The translations under genes were made by a program, and so were the position numbers. DNA of 64,000 nucleotides from Phymatolithon calcareum (lineage: Eukaryota; Rhodophyta; Florideophyceae; Hapalidiales): contig OZ345355.1 of the NCBI GenBank assembly GCA_977006965.1, forward strand, positions 3,348,001 through 3,412,000. Direction: 5' to 3'. Shown here piece by piece: positions 22,934 through 33,476 of this stretch; positions within the stretch are counted from its first letter, which is position 1; each line of letters begins with the position of its first letter. The notes beneath the pieces were generated by a model, which saw nothing but the letters and a program-made list of their open reading frames with translations, was not told the origin of the DNA and searched no databases.

Positions 22934-23830
22934 AATCCAGCCACGCTGGGAGTACCCTATGCACTTAACACCGTGGACAGACAATGTCTAGAGCGCGGTC
23001 AAGGAAGTTGAACAAACGTTTTTCAGACAAGTCTTCGGGCCACTGGCACGAGGAAAGACGGATAGACTTCGCCTAATATGTCGAATCCAAGATGCTTCCC
23101 ATCGACGGGAAATACTAGCTTTCAAGATGCTGAGAAGGACCATGGCGAAGAAAGAAAAGTTTCTGATGCAAATACCAGAGAGAAGAAATTCAGAAGAGCT
23201 TCAAGCCACAAGTAACGACATCACATCGATGGAAACCAGAGAACCGTTTGATGAAGCGATGAAGCACATAATAGCGAAACAATCTGCAGAAGAACTCCGA
23301 TCAGCATTCCTGACAAAGGAAGGAGAGAGCCTTGAATCAAAGAGAAAGAGGAAAATTCCGTACGACAAGACAAGAGAACTCCCTGCAATACTCAAATTTC
23401 CACAACTGAAACACAGGCAACTGGCGGTTCAGTACGCCTTTGGAAGATTTCCCCAAGTGTCTACCACACTGATGGCAGATAGATTCGGAAACAAAGTCAG
23501 ACAGCACATGGAGACCCTGGATCGCAACTTGTCAGCCTATGAGCTCAAGGAAGACGACAGAGCGGGAACTGAGAAGGCATTAGATGACATTTTGCTCTTC
23601 AGCAAAAGCATCATCGAGAGTATGCAGCATGAAGAAGACCTGTACTGAAAGAAGAAGCGACGCCTCGAAACTGTTACGAAGAGCAATCAAAACAACCGAA
23701 CACATGCTAGGGTCTCAGATAGAATGCTAGTCATAAGAGTAGAGCCGCCCTAGTGAGGGCGGCACCTGAGGAAGCCTTGCCCGTATATTCGTATGACTGC
23801 GGGGCTTTAAAAAAATTGCAATAAAAATAA
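22934..23830 (+). mobile_element. 5'-truncated LINE family C, copy 1, with 12-bp TSD
   Basis: AGTGGAGTGATT occurs at 22,922-22,933 and again at 23,831-23,842. The 3' UTR contains a perfect stem-loop GCCGCCCTAGTGAGGGCGGC (23,743-23,762), then ACTGCGGGGCTTTAAAAAAATTGCAATAAAAATAA. Nearly identical to the copy at 59,302-60,003. Confidence 0.92.
22950..23648 (+). pseudogene. LINE family C ORF, C-terminal part
   Basis: Reads WEYPMHLTPWTDNV, a TAG stop, then VKEVEQTFFRQVFGPLARGK and onward in the same frame to the stop at 23,648. The C-terminal module is LKHRQLAVQYAFGRFPQVST; the protein ends IESMQHEEDLY. It is close to family B. Upstream reverse-transcriptase motifs are absent because of 5' truncation. 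In a live element this would be the C-terminal part of the reverse transcriptase polyprotein. Confidence 0.85.
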
Positions 23831-23929
23831 AGTGGAGTGATTGCATCCGTGGACGTGTTTCCATACGTTGACCACCGTAAACAATCCGAACAAGCTATCA
23901 AGTGTGCTACGTATAAGAGAGAGAAAGTA

Positions 23930-24225
23930 GCGCCTGCGGTGCCTAAGAATGATTTTCAACAGAGCCCCACTGTGGAGAAAATCAACCTTGGCAACATACT
24001 ATGGGATCGGTGCTCTGATTGAGCTCGTAGCGCTCCAACGAGGAGTGCGATCCACTGAAATGGACCAAGAGACTGAATACGAATGCAAAAGACTTACTCG
24101 TGCCCTCATGAAAGGAGAAATTCGAATTAAGGAGATTCGAGGAGAATAGAGTACGGAAGAGGGAGAAGCGGCCCTGTTACTCAAATTGAGGTTTTGGGAG
24201 CTTTTAAATTAAAACATCACATATC
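23930..24225 (+). pseudogene. LINE family D, C-terminal fragment
   Basis: LRCLRMIFNRAPLWRKS is followed, after a frame change, by GALIELVALQRGVRSTEMDQ and ETEYECKRLTRALMKGEIRI, ending EIRGE-stop. It is followed by the family D 3' UTR (CTGTTACTCAAATTGAGGTTTTGGGAGCTTTTAAATTAAAACATC). The same blocks recur at 25,870-26,205, 42,310-43,880, 48,013-48,245, 48,657-48,990 and 53,780-54,055. Confidence 0.75.
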
Positions 24226-24535
24226 CCCTGTGCATACATTGTAGACATGTGTGACACAGGGAGGGACGTCATAGGTGAGGCCGTCAGTTAGACGGGTTGC
24301 TTCCCGCCACATACAATATAATTTATGGTCTAGCCGGACACATTTGATTCCATCTTAGCGATGTCATTCGCACTATCAGCGAACGTCGCGGAAACGAACC
24401 AAGAAGCCCTAGAAATAGAAGGCACAGGGAAGGCAGTTGACGCGAACATCAAAAACGGGCTCGGTCCGGTAGATGTCGCAAGTAGAATAGAAGGTAGGTC
24501 TATGAGACCCAGTTAATAAGCTCGAAAGTAGTCTC

Positions 24536-24715
24536 ATCATTTTCTGGTCACTTGTATCACGTGTTGAGGAAGATTTTCTGTTGATATGCTACTTTAAATC
24601 GAGTTTTAGTGTGTAACACGAGATTATTGAGAATTTTATCATATGGACGGATCGCATATCATCTCTTCGTGCACCAATATCAAAAGTTTCAGAGTGGCAG
24701 ATCCACACCAGGATG
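24536..24715. repeat. dispersed repeat shared with 40,415-40,545
   Basis: TTTTATCATATGGACGGATC and CATCTCTTCGTGCACCAATA are shared in the same order with 40,470-40,545. No coding or terminal features recognised. Confidence 0.6.
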
Positions 24716-24818
24716 ACAACGGAAGATCTCGAAAACAATCGAGAACCGCCCCCAATTTTTCCCCAGAAAGTGACTTGCGCTGACATGTCGCACACACATG
24801 CTTGTTTACTAATCATAA

Positions 24819-26205
24819 AGGGGATATCCTCATGAAGAGGCTGACGGAGAAACTTCCTGAAGAGATAACAAGGATGGTTGCGTACCTGTTAAAACCATCG
24901 CGGGTCACATCAGCTGGAGACGAGACAGAAACGTGGTGTATCATCGACCGAGGAGTACCTCAAGTTTCCCCGCTTAGTCCATGCCTATACAATGTATTCA
25001 TGGACACATTCGCAGATGTCGTCTCCAAGACAGATGGAAACGTCTCAGACAGCCCAGTACAATTATTCGCAGATGATGTTCAGCTTCAAGCGAAGACATG
25101 TCGAGGATTGCAGAAACTTCTTGATATAGCGACCATTTGGGCGAGCGAAAATGGCATGAAATGGAACACAAAACCAGAAAAAAGCGAAGTTCATAAATAC
25201 AAAGGGCTTCAGAATCACACTTTTTACTTAGCGGGACGAGAACTATATCAAGCCTGGAGACTCTCGTATCTTGGGGTAAGCATGAATAACAAGGGTGTAA
25301 CGGATGACACAGCAATAGCAAGAGTTTGAAATGCTGCAGGATGCATACATAAGCTTCGGTAACTTGGAGTGAATATTCGAGAATTCAAACCGGAGACATG
25401 CATCAGGATCATTAAGTCGCTAATTATCCCGAAACGGGATTATGCGTTACACGTTACTCCAATGAGAAATCAATTGCTATCTGCAATCGAGTCGGCAGAG
25501 GGCTTGTTCTACAAGAATGTTTTCGGAAAGTATTCCGAGCACCGCCGGGATCGAATGCGAGTTCTCTGCCGACTGGGACCGCCAAAGATGAGGAGACGGC
25601 ATCAAGCAGAAAGGTTTGCATTAAGCCTGGTAAGACACAAAAAGCGCCTTGAAGAAACAGAAGAGTACTTTGGAAGAGATGAGGACGTGAAGGAGGCAAT
25701 GAAGGATATTGAATATCTCAAGATTTATGAACACTTGCAACAAGCCCTTCAGAAAGCCCAGGAGGGATCTGTCACGAAGAAGAGAAGCAGAGAAGAAACA
25801 ATTAAGGTATGGGAAAAGGAAGAAGGCAGATCAATGAAGATTCATATTGAAGGCAAGCTACCAGGGTTCCTTTACATAGGAGAAAGAACAACACGTTTAA
25901 GGTGCCTAAGGTTGACATTCAACCGAGCACTCCTGTGGAGAAAATGAGTATTGGGGGCCTACTGTGGGATTACCGCGGTGATCGAACTAGTCGCCTTACA
26001 ACGAACTCTAGCGTCGTCGAAGATGAGTACAGAAATTGAGCTTGAGTGCAAGAGACTCACAGGAGCTCTTGTTGGGAGAGAACTACGAATCAAGAACGTT
26101 TGGAGTAGCCAGAGGACTTTAGCTTAGAGAATATCCCAAGAGCTGCCCCGTTACTACAAGGTGAGCCTTTGGGAGCTCTCAAAATAAAATCATCGAATAT
26201 CAACT
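24819..26205 (+). pseudogene. LINE family D, reverse transcriptase to 3' end
   Basis: Begins at GGGATATCCTCATGAAG (coding DILMKRLT) and runs in one frame through reverse-transcriptase motifs GVPQVSPLSPCLYNVFMDTF (motif B) and VQLFADDVQLQA (motif C, catalytic Asp pair), then YLGVSMNNKGVTDD, ALHVTPM and a basic C-terminal region. Two in-frame stops interrupt it: TGA at 25,327 (CGA in the relative at 50.3 kb) and TAA at 25,360. The TAA is also present in the minus-strand relative at 50,265-50,267. The 3' end has GGGAGCTCTCAAAATAAAATCATC. A possible TSD is ACTAATCAT/ACTAGTCAT. Motif A is lost to 5' truncation. Confidence 0.88.
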
Positions 26206-26559
26206 AGTCATCATCTTGTTTCCACTATGTGCACGTGTCCAAACGAGGCATCTACATTCATTTGGTCTGTAAGATGGACTATATTAGCAAGATAAGCTAA
26301 TCTACACTTCTTAGCAACTCACACTCTGGCTCAACGAAACCTTTTTCCAATCGCGAAATGCATAAAAATCTCTGATTTGGGAATACTCTCAAATGTCATG
26401 GTCACACAACGCTATTCACTTCAAGAATCAGTTCCCGCGCTTTCAAGTCTAGAATTCCCCTGAGCAGACTAGTGAAACAAGGGAAACAGTTATCGCTCTT
26501 GACATAAGCGAAAGATTTGAGTTATTCTGAGAATATAATACACATTTTCTTCACGATAA

Positions 26560-28565
26560 ACAGGGCTATGTGGCACTGCACTTTCGCCAGCTCTCGAAAA
26601 CGGTCAGCTCCGACTTGAAATGCACTGTTGCTAGTGCCGCTGTATTCGTTAATAGAAGTCTGGTGTACTCTATTACCGGATATTCGGAAGGTGAAGTCCA
26701 GTAAATCTGAAATGGAACCTCTCAACGATACTATATACTCCTGACTTTTTTTTGAATTTGGAATTTATTAAACGCCCTCAGTAATACTCATGAGACTGCA
26801 AGGGAGATGCGTTTCAGCAGCTACGTTGTAGCTTCGATCATATATTTAAATACTTGTAACCCGGGTTAACGTCGTAGCCCTATCTGCAAAAACCCTCTCC
26901 AGTAAAAGGGCGAAGGGAAAAGCTTGGGGTCCACTCATCAGATTTCCTCAATTGGCGCCTTGTCTATTTCATGTCGTCGTAAAAGACGATAATGAAGAAG
27001 AGTAGCTTGTCTAGAGCTTTTTCAGTGATATCAATCTCCTCTTTGGTCAGTTGATATCTTCCGAGGTATTCTTCCAGGTTGCTCATGAGGATTGGTACAG
27101 TATCACCGAACTTGTCTGTGAGAAGTGATGTGCTCATTGGGGGGAACCGACCGAATGCCCACTTTACCGCTGATTGGCGGTGCCGTGTTTTCGGGAGTCT
27201 GATAATCGCCGGGGTGGACCCCGGCAGATCGTAGGGAATTTTTCTCTTTCTGTTGGACTCCGAGACGTTTCCTTCGTCTTTGAAGAGCAACGTGCTCAAC
27301 GATTTTGCTGAAACTCCCTGTTTGAGGAAAGTCAATGCCGTCTCGAATAGATCGTATTGTAGCATTGCCGATATGTCTCGACTAACCCATTGTAGTTCAT
27401 CCACATCTCTTTCCTCGATTGGGACGGCCAGAAGGCTCCTTTTCTTTGATCTGGCTCGTTCCAGCATTTATATACTCCTGACTCGTGCCCATGAGCTTCT
27501 CAACTCATATTACCCGTTCATGTCAATGAAGGATGTGGGGAAGGTTCCGGGGTTCAAATCAACAGTGGATGAATCATGTGGAGCACATTCCCGGCAACAC
27601 AATAGTCTTCAAGGGCTACTCCGTCAATCACGCCCATCCTTATTTCGTCTGTCCTCTTGGCTTTCGTTCAGGTACATGCAATATCGGAGGAAATACCAAG
27701 ATTTCCCATGATCCTCTTCGCCATTGCCACCGACTGTCTCGCGTCCATTCCTCTGTTCATAAAGGGCGAAGAATTTCTTCATATTCTCTAGAAACCTCTG
27801 CCAAAATTGGACTTGTTGCGAAACGAGGAACTGCGACTTGCCGAAGTATGGATAACTCAATGCAAAAAAACACTCTTCTCAAAAAAGAATTGGGAGTTTA
27901 TTCGTGCTTATTTCTGTGTGGCCAATGATTGTTGGAGTCGTAACAGAATATTTGGCATGGAAGTATTACACAGGAGAAGTTTGAAAGCACTTCCCAAACC
28001 GAGATTCCAACCGAACATTTACTGCTCTGATTGTAACCCACTCCTCCAAACGACACAAGGACATGACTAAATCAAGATGCGACAGGAAATCCAGGGGAGT
28101 TTAAGCTCTTTCTTGGAGGTGCTGGCCAAAGTTTATAATTGATTCCGATTTTCTTTTCTTCCGTTCTGTTTTTGTATCATCCCTTCTTCAAAAAACGGAG
28201 AGTCCTGAATGGTTCTTCAAGGCTGGCTTTATGTTCGGATCCTTCCGCACAGCGTATACATAGGGACTTCGCTGATTGGTGAGCTTCTTCCTTTGTTCTT
28301 CTCCTGTTTTGAACTCCATTTTCCAGTTGGTGGTGGACCTGGCATTCATGATCATGCTTCCAAAATGAAAGTGTATGTCGTGGCCCTGCTTGGCATGAAA
28401 TGGCGCTGCAGAAGAGCAAGACGCCGGCAGTGAGGTTCAATCAACTTCAGATCCAATGGATTTCTATTGTGCAATATTTTTCGTTTCTAATTTTAAGATT
28501 GGATGCATTGTCAGCGTTTTCAACTCGATTGTTATTCTAGTACAGCTGCTGCGTTTCAAACTTCA
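26560..28565 (+). pseudogene. membrane-protein family pseudogene 2
   Basis: A second ruined paralogue of the 29,825 gene. Blocks in order: GYVALHFRQLSKTVSSDLKC... (intact: RKYLVHFARGLTCTST), MSMKDVGKVPGFKSTVDES (MSSMEKNMIPGYESAMDQA), FAIATDCLASIPLFIKG (YAFATDFLTSIPVLIKG), AEVWITQCK (VEIWITECQ), VGVVTEYLAWKYYT (GGITVEFLAWKYS) and FKIGCIVSVFNSIVIL. It is interrupted by a LINE copy (26,747-27,468) and by frameshifts. All three copies lie in the same orientation within 14 kb, indicating local duplication. Confidence 0.82.
26747..27468 (-). mobile_element. LINE family E, copy 1, with 15-bp TSD
   Basis: TATATACTCCTGACT flanks both sides (26,732-26,746 and 27,469-27,483). Minus orientation; the sense 3' end reads GAGGGCGTTTAATAAATTCCAAATTC followed by A's. 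It contains the 3' UTR palindrome GTTAACCCGGGTTAC and an ORF (26,964-27,467) with RKRKIPYDLPGSTPAIIRLP and RHRQSAVKWAFGRFPPMSTS, ending IIVFYDDMK. The reverse-transcriptase catalytic part is absent through 5' truncation. Confidence 0.92.
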
Positions 28566-28569
28566 TTTT

Positions 28570-28628
28570 TATATGGATGGATGGATGGATTTCTGTTTTT
28601 TTGAAGCTCCCTTAGTCAATTAGAAGCA
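28570..28628 (-). repeat. (ATCC)n LINE tail, very short copy
   Basis: GGATGGATGGATTTCTGTTT and GAAGCTCCCTTAGTCAATTA are the antisense tail of the (ATCC)n family, only about 55 bp long. It abuts the end of pseudogene 2. Confidence 0.7.
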
Positions 28629-28687
28629 CAGGCTTCTTTGCACGCACTGATTATTTCACCGCTTCCCATATCCCTGGCAAGAACAAG

Positions 28688-28930
28688 CAAGAAACGAAGA
28701 TTCCGAACTCGATGAAGCTCTCACGGTTATCTCAAACTTAATGCCCAAGCAACGACTTTCCGATATTCAAAAAGAGATGCTGGAAATGGCAGTTGATACC
28801 GTCCAAAGAAAATGTTCGAAATCAAAATGAAAACGTAAGCGAAGGATTGTAGCGCAGCGAAAAGTCGCTCAGGTGCAATGATAATTGACTAAGGGAGCTC
28901 CAATAAAACAGAAATGCATGCATGCATCCA
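28688..28930 (+). mobile_element. (ATCC)n-tailed LINE end, copy 2
   Basis: Almost identical to 22,278-22,516, with the same ORF end (PKQRLSDIQKEMLEMAVDTV, then QRKCSKSK-stop) and 3' UTR. The tail has mutated to ATGCATGCATGCATCC. No clear TSD. Confidence 0.82.
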
Positions 28931-28939
28931 TATACAGTA

Positions 28940-29820
28940 GGCATACAGAAGATCAATTTCATGGTCGAAGTAAACCTATTCGTGCACTGCCTGTGGGAGC
29001 TCTCAAGCTGAGAGATTCGTCCCGAGCTAAGTGCAATGGCGCCACACAGTGCAGCACTCAATAAATTCTATTTCCTCGTTGCAGAAGCTTCTCATTGCCC
29101 TGAATGTTAATTTAACACACCGATATGTTGAAGACTACCGGTCGGCCACTTGTGATGCTCATTCAACATTCTATGGCCCTTATTTATGACACACGTAACA
29201 CTAACGCCAGAATCAATCCTTGTTGGCATACCTGAACGAGACTTGACAGCTGCAGTCAAACTACCTGTTGATAGGATAGAATGGAATGGAAGACACTTAT
29301 GATACGTCCTCGATTCGCCGCTAGGCTTAATAGGGGCAAAGGCAAAATGATCTGTCCTTTTTGCTCGTCATGATTTCAAACTATATCAAACAGTGGTGCA
29401 AACAATGTTTGTTCTACGATGCAACCCAGTGAAGCGTTATAATCTCAAAGACTTTCGATGCAAAAGATTTTTAATCGAATCTGACAAGTTGATCGAAAAT
29501 GAAAGACCTCTTCTGTAGGATACATATCAAAGCGGCAGACTGACTCTTCCAGATCAATAGCAGCCATTATGCACGGTTTAGAATTGTGTTGCTTTCAGAA
29601 AATAAGTTTGATAATCCTTTATGCCAGTCTTTTCAAAATATGCAGCCATTCCTGTGTCATACAGTAATCCCGATGGAACGTCTTCAAAATACCATCAAGC
29701 GCGAGAAGATCGCCCGGGACCGCAGCGAACTTCCTGCGTAGTTCTGGTTTTCCTTTAGCCCCAAATTTCAAGGATCGCGAGTATAGTTTTCTTTTCGCCG
29801 CCGAATGATCAAACTTCCGT
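28940..29820. other. intergenic DNA upstream of the membrane-protein gene
   Basis: No coding or repeat feature supported. A promoter for the gene at 29,825 presumably lies here, but I see no convincing TATA box or other element. Confidence 0.35.
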
Positions 29821-29824
29821 CGCC

Positions 29825-31789
29825 ATGTCACACCACTTCATTTTCCTCGCTTTGATGCTCGCGCTCCCACTACTTGCTAATGCAGCACCCAGCCAACCGC
29901 CTTCATACCATGACTATTCTGCAGAAATCGAACAGTGGTTCGTTAAGACCTTCTACCCGGTGGTGTCCCCAGTTTGCGTCTACGCGCACCAAACGTGGGC
30001 GGAGTATGCCGTTCGCTTCGAAAAACGTCATCTTGGATTCAAAACAGCCGTTGTGCCTAAGCCGTGTGCCGAAACAAGTAAGACTGACTTCTTGTTCGTT
30101 GACTTCCGTGAAGCAGCGAAAAACAAATCCTTCTTCCGTGACATGGGATATACAGGCATTCGATTTCGCAAGTACCTCGTACACTTCGCCAGGGGTCTCA
30201 CTTGCACATCGACAGCTGGTTCGTTCGTGAGGAATGGTTCATCAGTGTTCACTGTTCTACCGGGAAATTCACGACTCGAACAAGTATGGAACACAAAAGT
30301 TTCTGAAAGCAGCCAGACAAGTGGTAACTTCTTTTTCCAGATCGAGGATGCAGACCATTCGCGGTACTCCATATTCATGTCTTCTATGGAAAAGAATATG
30401 ATCCCAGGATATGAATCGGCAATGGATCAGGCAAATGAAGATTTTTCACTGTACCAAGACAGAGTACAAGAGCTCTCTCCTTCAAATATGGCCATCCTCT
30501 TGCTTCCCATGCTTCTCGCTTTTCTTCCGGTCTCTGTGATAACGGACGACTTAAGAGTATTTCGAACGCTTCTATATGCCTTCGCTACCGATTTTCTTAC
30601 AAGTATCCCTGTCCTTATTAAGGGCGGAGAGCTTTTGCGTATCGCTTCATTGCGAGCGAACGTCAAGAGGAGTCGTACGCTTCACACAGGAAATGCACAT
30701 TTCCAGATTGTGGAAATCTGGATAACGGAATGCCAAAGAAATGCTGATTCTTATGCACTTGGAATGGCTTTCGTTTTCGTCGGTTTGTGGGCTATTATCG
30801 GTGGAATCACCGTCGAGTTCTTGGCTTGGAAATACAGTGTCGAAAAGGATGAAATGAAGCGAATGCAATGCGGTACTCCAACTCCAGTGCAGCTACTCCC
30901 CACCTCATTGCCAGTCCAGCCAATACGCGCTGCAAACGAATGTGTACTCTCTTTCCGAAAGCGAGGGAAATATGAGCGAATGCGAGACCAGGATTTGGAA
31001 CAAACCGGCACAGGCTCTAATGAGCATCCGATCAGAGAGAATACTCTTACTCTTCAAAGAACAAATTCGGACATGGTATCCGAACTGGAAACCCACTCAT
31101 CCACGGAAAGCACTAATGGTTGTGAAAATCGAGAACAAAAAGACTTACTATTCTTTTTCGCTGGTGCTGGACTGAGCATACTGCTCGTAGTCCCATTTCT
31201 GGCCTTGATTTTCTCCAGACATTCATTCTTGAAGCGGACAGAAAAACGTGAATGGTTCTTCAAGATAGGAGTCGTTTTCGGATCAATGAATGTTGCGTAC
31301 ACAATTCTGGGGATTCCTGCAATCTTTAATTTGTACTCGAGCCATGCAATCTTCTATAAAAACCGGTATAATTGGTTGCTCGAGCTTTTCCTCTTGTGGA
31401 ATGTGATGCTGCTCGCCGTTCTCCCAAGGTGGAATTTTCGTCTGCTCACCCGACGACGAAAAAATAATGGACTTCATGCACAGGATGGAAGCAGAAATTT
31501 GCAAGAATCACGAGCAATGAAGTTCTATGTTGCAGGGGTTTTACTTGGACTTCTGATGTCAGTGTTTTCAAGCTTTTTCGTTTTCTCCATTCCATGGATC
31601 AAAGGAAACAAGCGAAGAAAAAGGTTGTTCAAGATTGGATGCATGGTAGGTGCTTTTAACAACATCATTCTCATTAATTCCTTTCTGTTCTGGTTTGGTA
31701 ACTATCTCTATCTTTATAACGTAGGATTTCTTGTCGTCTTGCTGTTATGCGAGACGGACATAACCATATATATATTTTCGAAGTTTTGA
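29825..31789 (+). CDS. multi-pass membrane protein, unknown function
   Basis: A single intron-free frame of 654 codons; the ATG at 29,825 is chosen because it opens a clear signal peptide (residues 1-20, ending LPLLANA). A luminal or extracellular domain of about 200 residues follows, with few cysteines (51, 81, 127). Hydrophobic segments lie near 222-240, 246-265, 311-334, 441-463, 478-503, 516-536, 567-592, 602-624 and 628-645, with a hydrophilic loop of about 100 residues (340-440) rich in Ser/Thr/Glu. The C-terminal half resembles a multi-helix bundle such as a receptor or channel by shape only; I recognise no motif. Two broken paralogues lie upstream on the same strand. It looks intact and is probably a real host gene, perhaps lineage-specific. 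Confidence 0.85.
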   Translation: MSHHFIFLALMLALPLLANAAPSQPPSYHDYSAEIEQWFVKTFYPVVSPVCVYAHQTWAEYAVRFEKRHLGFKTAVVPKPCAETSKTDFLFVDFREAAKNKSFFRDMGYTGIRFRKYLVHFARGLTCTSTAGSFVRNGSSVFTVLPGNSRLEQVWNTKVSESSQTSGNFFFQIEDADHSRYSIFMSSMEKNMIPGYESAMDQANEDFSLYQDRVQELSPSNMAILLLPMLLAFLPVSVITDDLRVFRTLLYAFATDFLTSIPVLIKGGELLRIASLRANVKRSRTLHTGNAHFQIVEIWITECQRNADSYALGMAFVFVGLWAIIGGITVEFLAWKYSVEKDEMKRMQCGTPTPVQLLPTSLPVQPIRAANECVLSFRKRGKYERMRDQDLEQTGTGSNEHPIRENTLTLQRTNSDMVSELETHSSTESTNGCENREQKDLLFFFAGAGLSILLVVPFLALIFSRHSFLKRTEKREWFFKIGVVFGSMNVAYTILGIPAIFNLYSSHAIFYKNRYNWLLELFLLWNVMLLAVLPRWNFRLLTRRRKNNGLHAQDGSRNLQESRAMKFYVAGVLLGLLMSVFSSFFVFSIPWIKGNKRRKRLFKIGCMVGAFNNIILINSFLFWFGNYLYLYNVGFLVVLLLCETDITIYIFSKF

Positions 31790-31799
31790 ACAACGAAAA

Positions 31800-33420
31800 T
31801 TTGCTCGAGAGAAAGATAGACCCTCTGAAGAGAAAGCAGGCCTTTTTGAAGATTGCAAATCAGCGCGTTTAATACAATGAAGTTCAAAAAAGAGTTCATT
31901 AACCCAGTTCACAGTGAATGTTCCAGAAGTGAAAGCAAAATTGTTAAAGCGTTCTTGGTTCAATATTTATGGCGATTCTACTTAAACTTTAGCCTCTCAG
32001 GCTTCCCGAGCTTCGTCTTATTCGTAATTAAGTGGATTTATTGATAAGGTACCATGTATCACAACGTAAGAAAAGTCGGCACAATTCTTAGCATTCTACT
32101 ACACTCGAAATTTCAGTTGCCTTAATCAGAAGAACATTGTATCCCGTCAATGGCTCGGGCAGCGTTGTACTTCTCTGTAGGGGGTCCATGTAGGCTTTCT
32201 CAGGATGTTGTTGAGTGTTCTAACTGCCCATTCTCCTTGACTGTCCGTTTATTCTATCGCCTTCCGCAGATTTCTTTGAAAGTGACCTACAAACCATCTT
32301 GCGTAAAGAATTCTGTGCCTGCTTTCTTTCATCCTCACTGCCTGGTGCGGTGGACCATTCTTGGGAAAGGTAATTTTCCTGGCACGGCCTTCTTCTTGTC
32401 GTTTCCAGGCTAGTCTGAGGGTACCCTCTGTATTGGATATCGGTTGGCGTGTTTGATTTGCACATGCGGTTAAGCGTTTCGAGTTCCAGCTGTGCCCCAG
32501 CGTCGCTTGTCTCTTCCACAACCTTTATAAGTCTTCGTGTTAACTTCGAGAGCAGGTGCCGTCGGCGGAATTCCCTTAGTTCTATTTATCAGAGCTTCAT
32601 TAGTCTTCTCCAGTGCTGCCCTGTCCACGTTCCAAACCTTAAGGTTGCGATTTCCTTTTGGACTTTCACTGTTGCTCTCGACTTCGTCTTATTCGGAAGC
32701 CTCGATTTAGACGTCAAATAGCGACTACGCATCGTCTTCACGCTCCTGTTCGATCTCGTCAACTTCAAACAGCCTCTCCGCCTCCTCGAGCTGCTAAATT
32801 AGGTGCTCACCGTGCTCTGGTGCCGCTCGGAATTGTGAAGTTCAGCTGCTCTAGCCAGGCTGTGGCAATTAGCTCATCATGAATTATTCGGAATGCTCCA
32901 TCATTGTACAATACTCGATTTTTGTTATTACTGCTTGTGCGGATGCCTGATCATTAGGCTACAAGATTTTTCCTTGCTGCAGAGGATATTCGAAGAGTTT
33001 TTTTGGTCGAGAATACATGAGAAGGTGATCTTGAAGTTAGAGAGGTCTCTCTGATTTGCATGGCATAATCTCTAGCAAAGTTCATGAATATTGCCTTTCG
33101 GCTCTAGCTTAATTCATAGTTTATTATCCTGGCTTTTTGTACTCCACTCTCACAGGCAGAGAAACGCGCAATGAGCAGACCGGTAAATTCGCATTGACCG
33201 GTACCCAATATGCAAGATCGTTGAGCACATCTCCCAGAGAATATGCGCCTCAGCAACAGTATAAATAATATTTGCGACAGGCGCTGATCCCAATCTAGGC
33301 GCATCTAAAGTAACGAGAACACTCAACGTCAAGCACCATGCTGCAGAAGTAACCGTAGGGCCGTTAAACCAGTTAATTGAAAACAGAAAATATGTAGAGT
33401 TCGTTTTGCGCCGCGTGTCA
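31800..33420. other. mostly unassigned; weak LINE-like segment 32,150-32,720 (minus)
   Basis: On the minus strand 32,150-32,720, frames such as ETTRRRPCQENYLSQEWSTA and SLRKMVCRSLSKKSAEGD look like a basic linker of a LINE ORF. GACCTACAAACCATCTTGCG is shared with GCCTACAAACCATCTTCCGC at 40,790. The identification is tentative; the rest holds nothing recognisable. Confidence 0.3.
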
Positions 33421-33427
33421 GGTCGAA

Positions 33428-33476
33428 GTTTTTTAAAGCCCCACAGTCATGCGAATGTACGGGCAAGGCTTCCTCA
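33428..33476 (-). repeat. family C-type LINE tail fragment
   Basis: The antisense of CCTGAGGAAGCCTTGCCCGTA...GACTGTGGGGCTTTAAAAAA, the 3' tail of family C. It abuts the family F 3' end, suggesting F inserted into it. Confidence 0.7.

Noticed and set aside
23743-23762. GC stem-loop plus T/A run as a rho-independent terminator
   Set aside because: The sequence is eukaryotic and the structure is part of a LINE 3' UTR repeated elsewhere with the same element.
32150-32720. LINE endonuclease domain on the minus strand
   Set aside because: A stretch like IATLRFGTWTGQ is reminiscent of the domain's start, but no following catalytic motifs were found.
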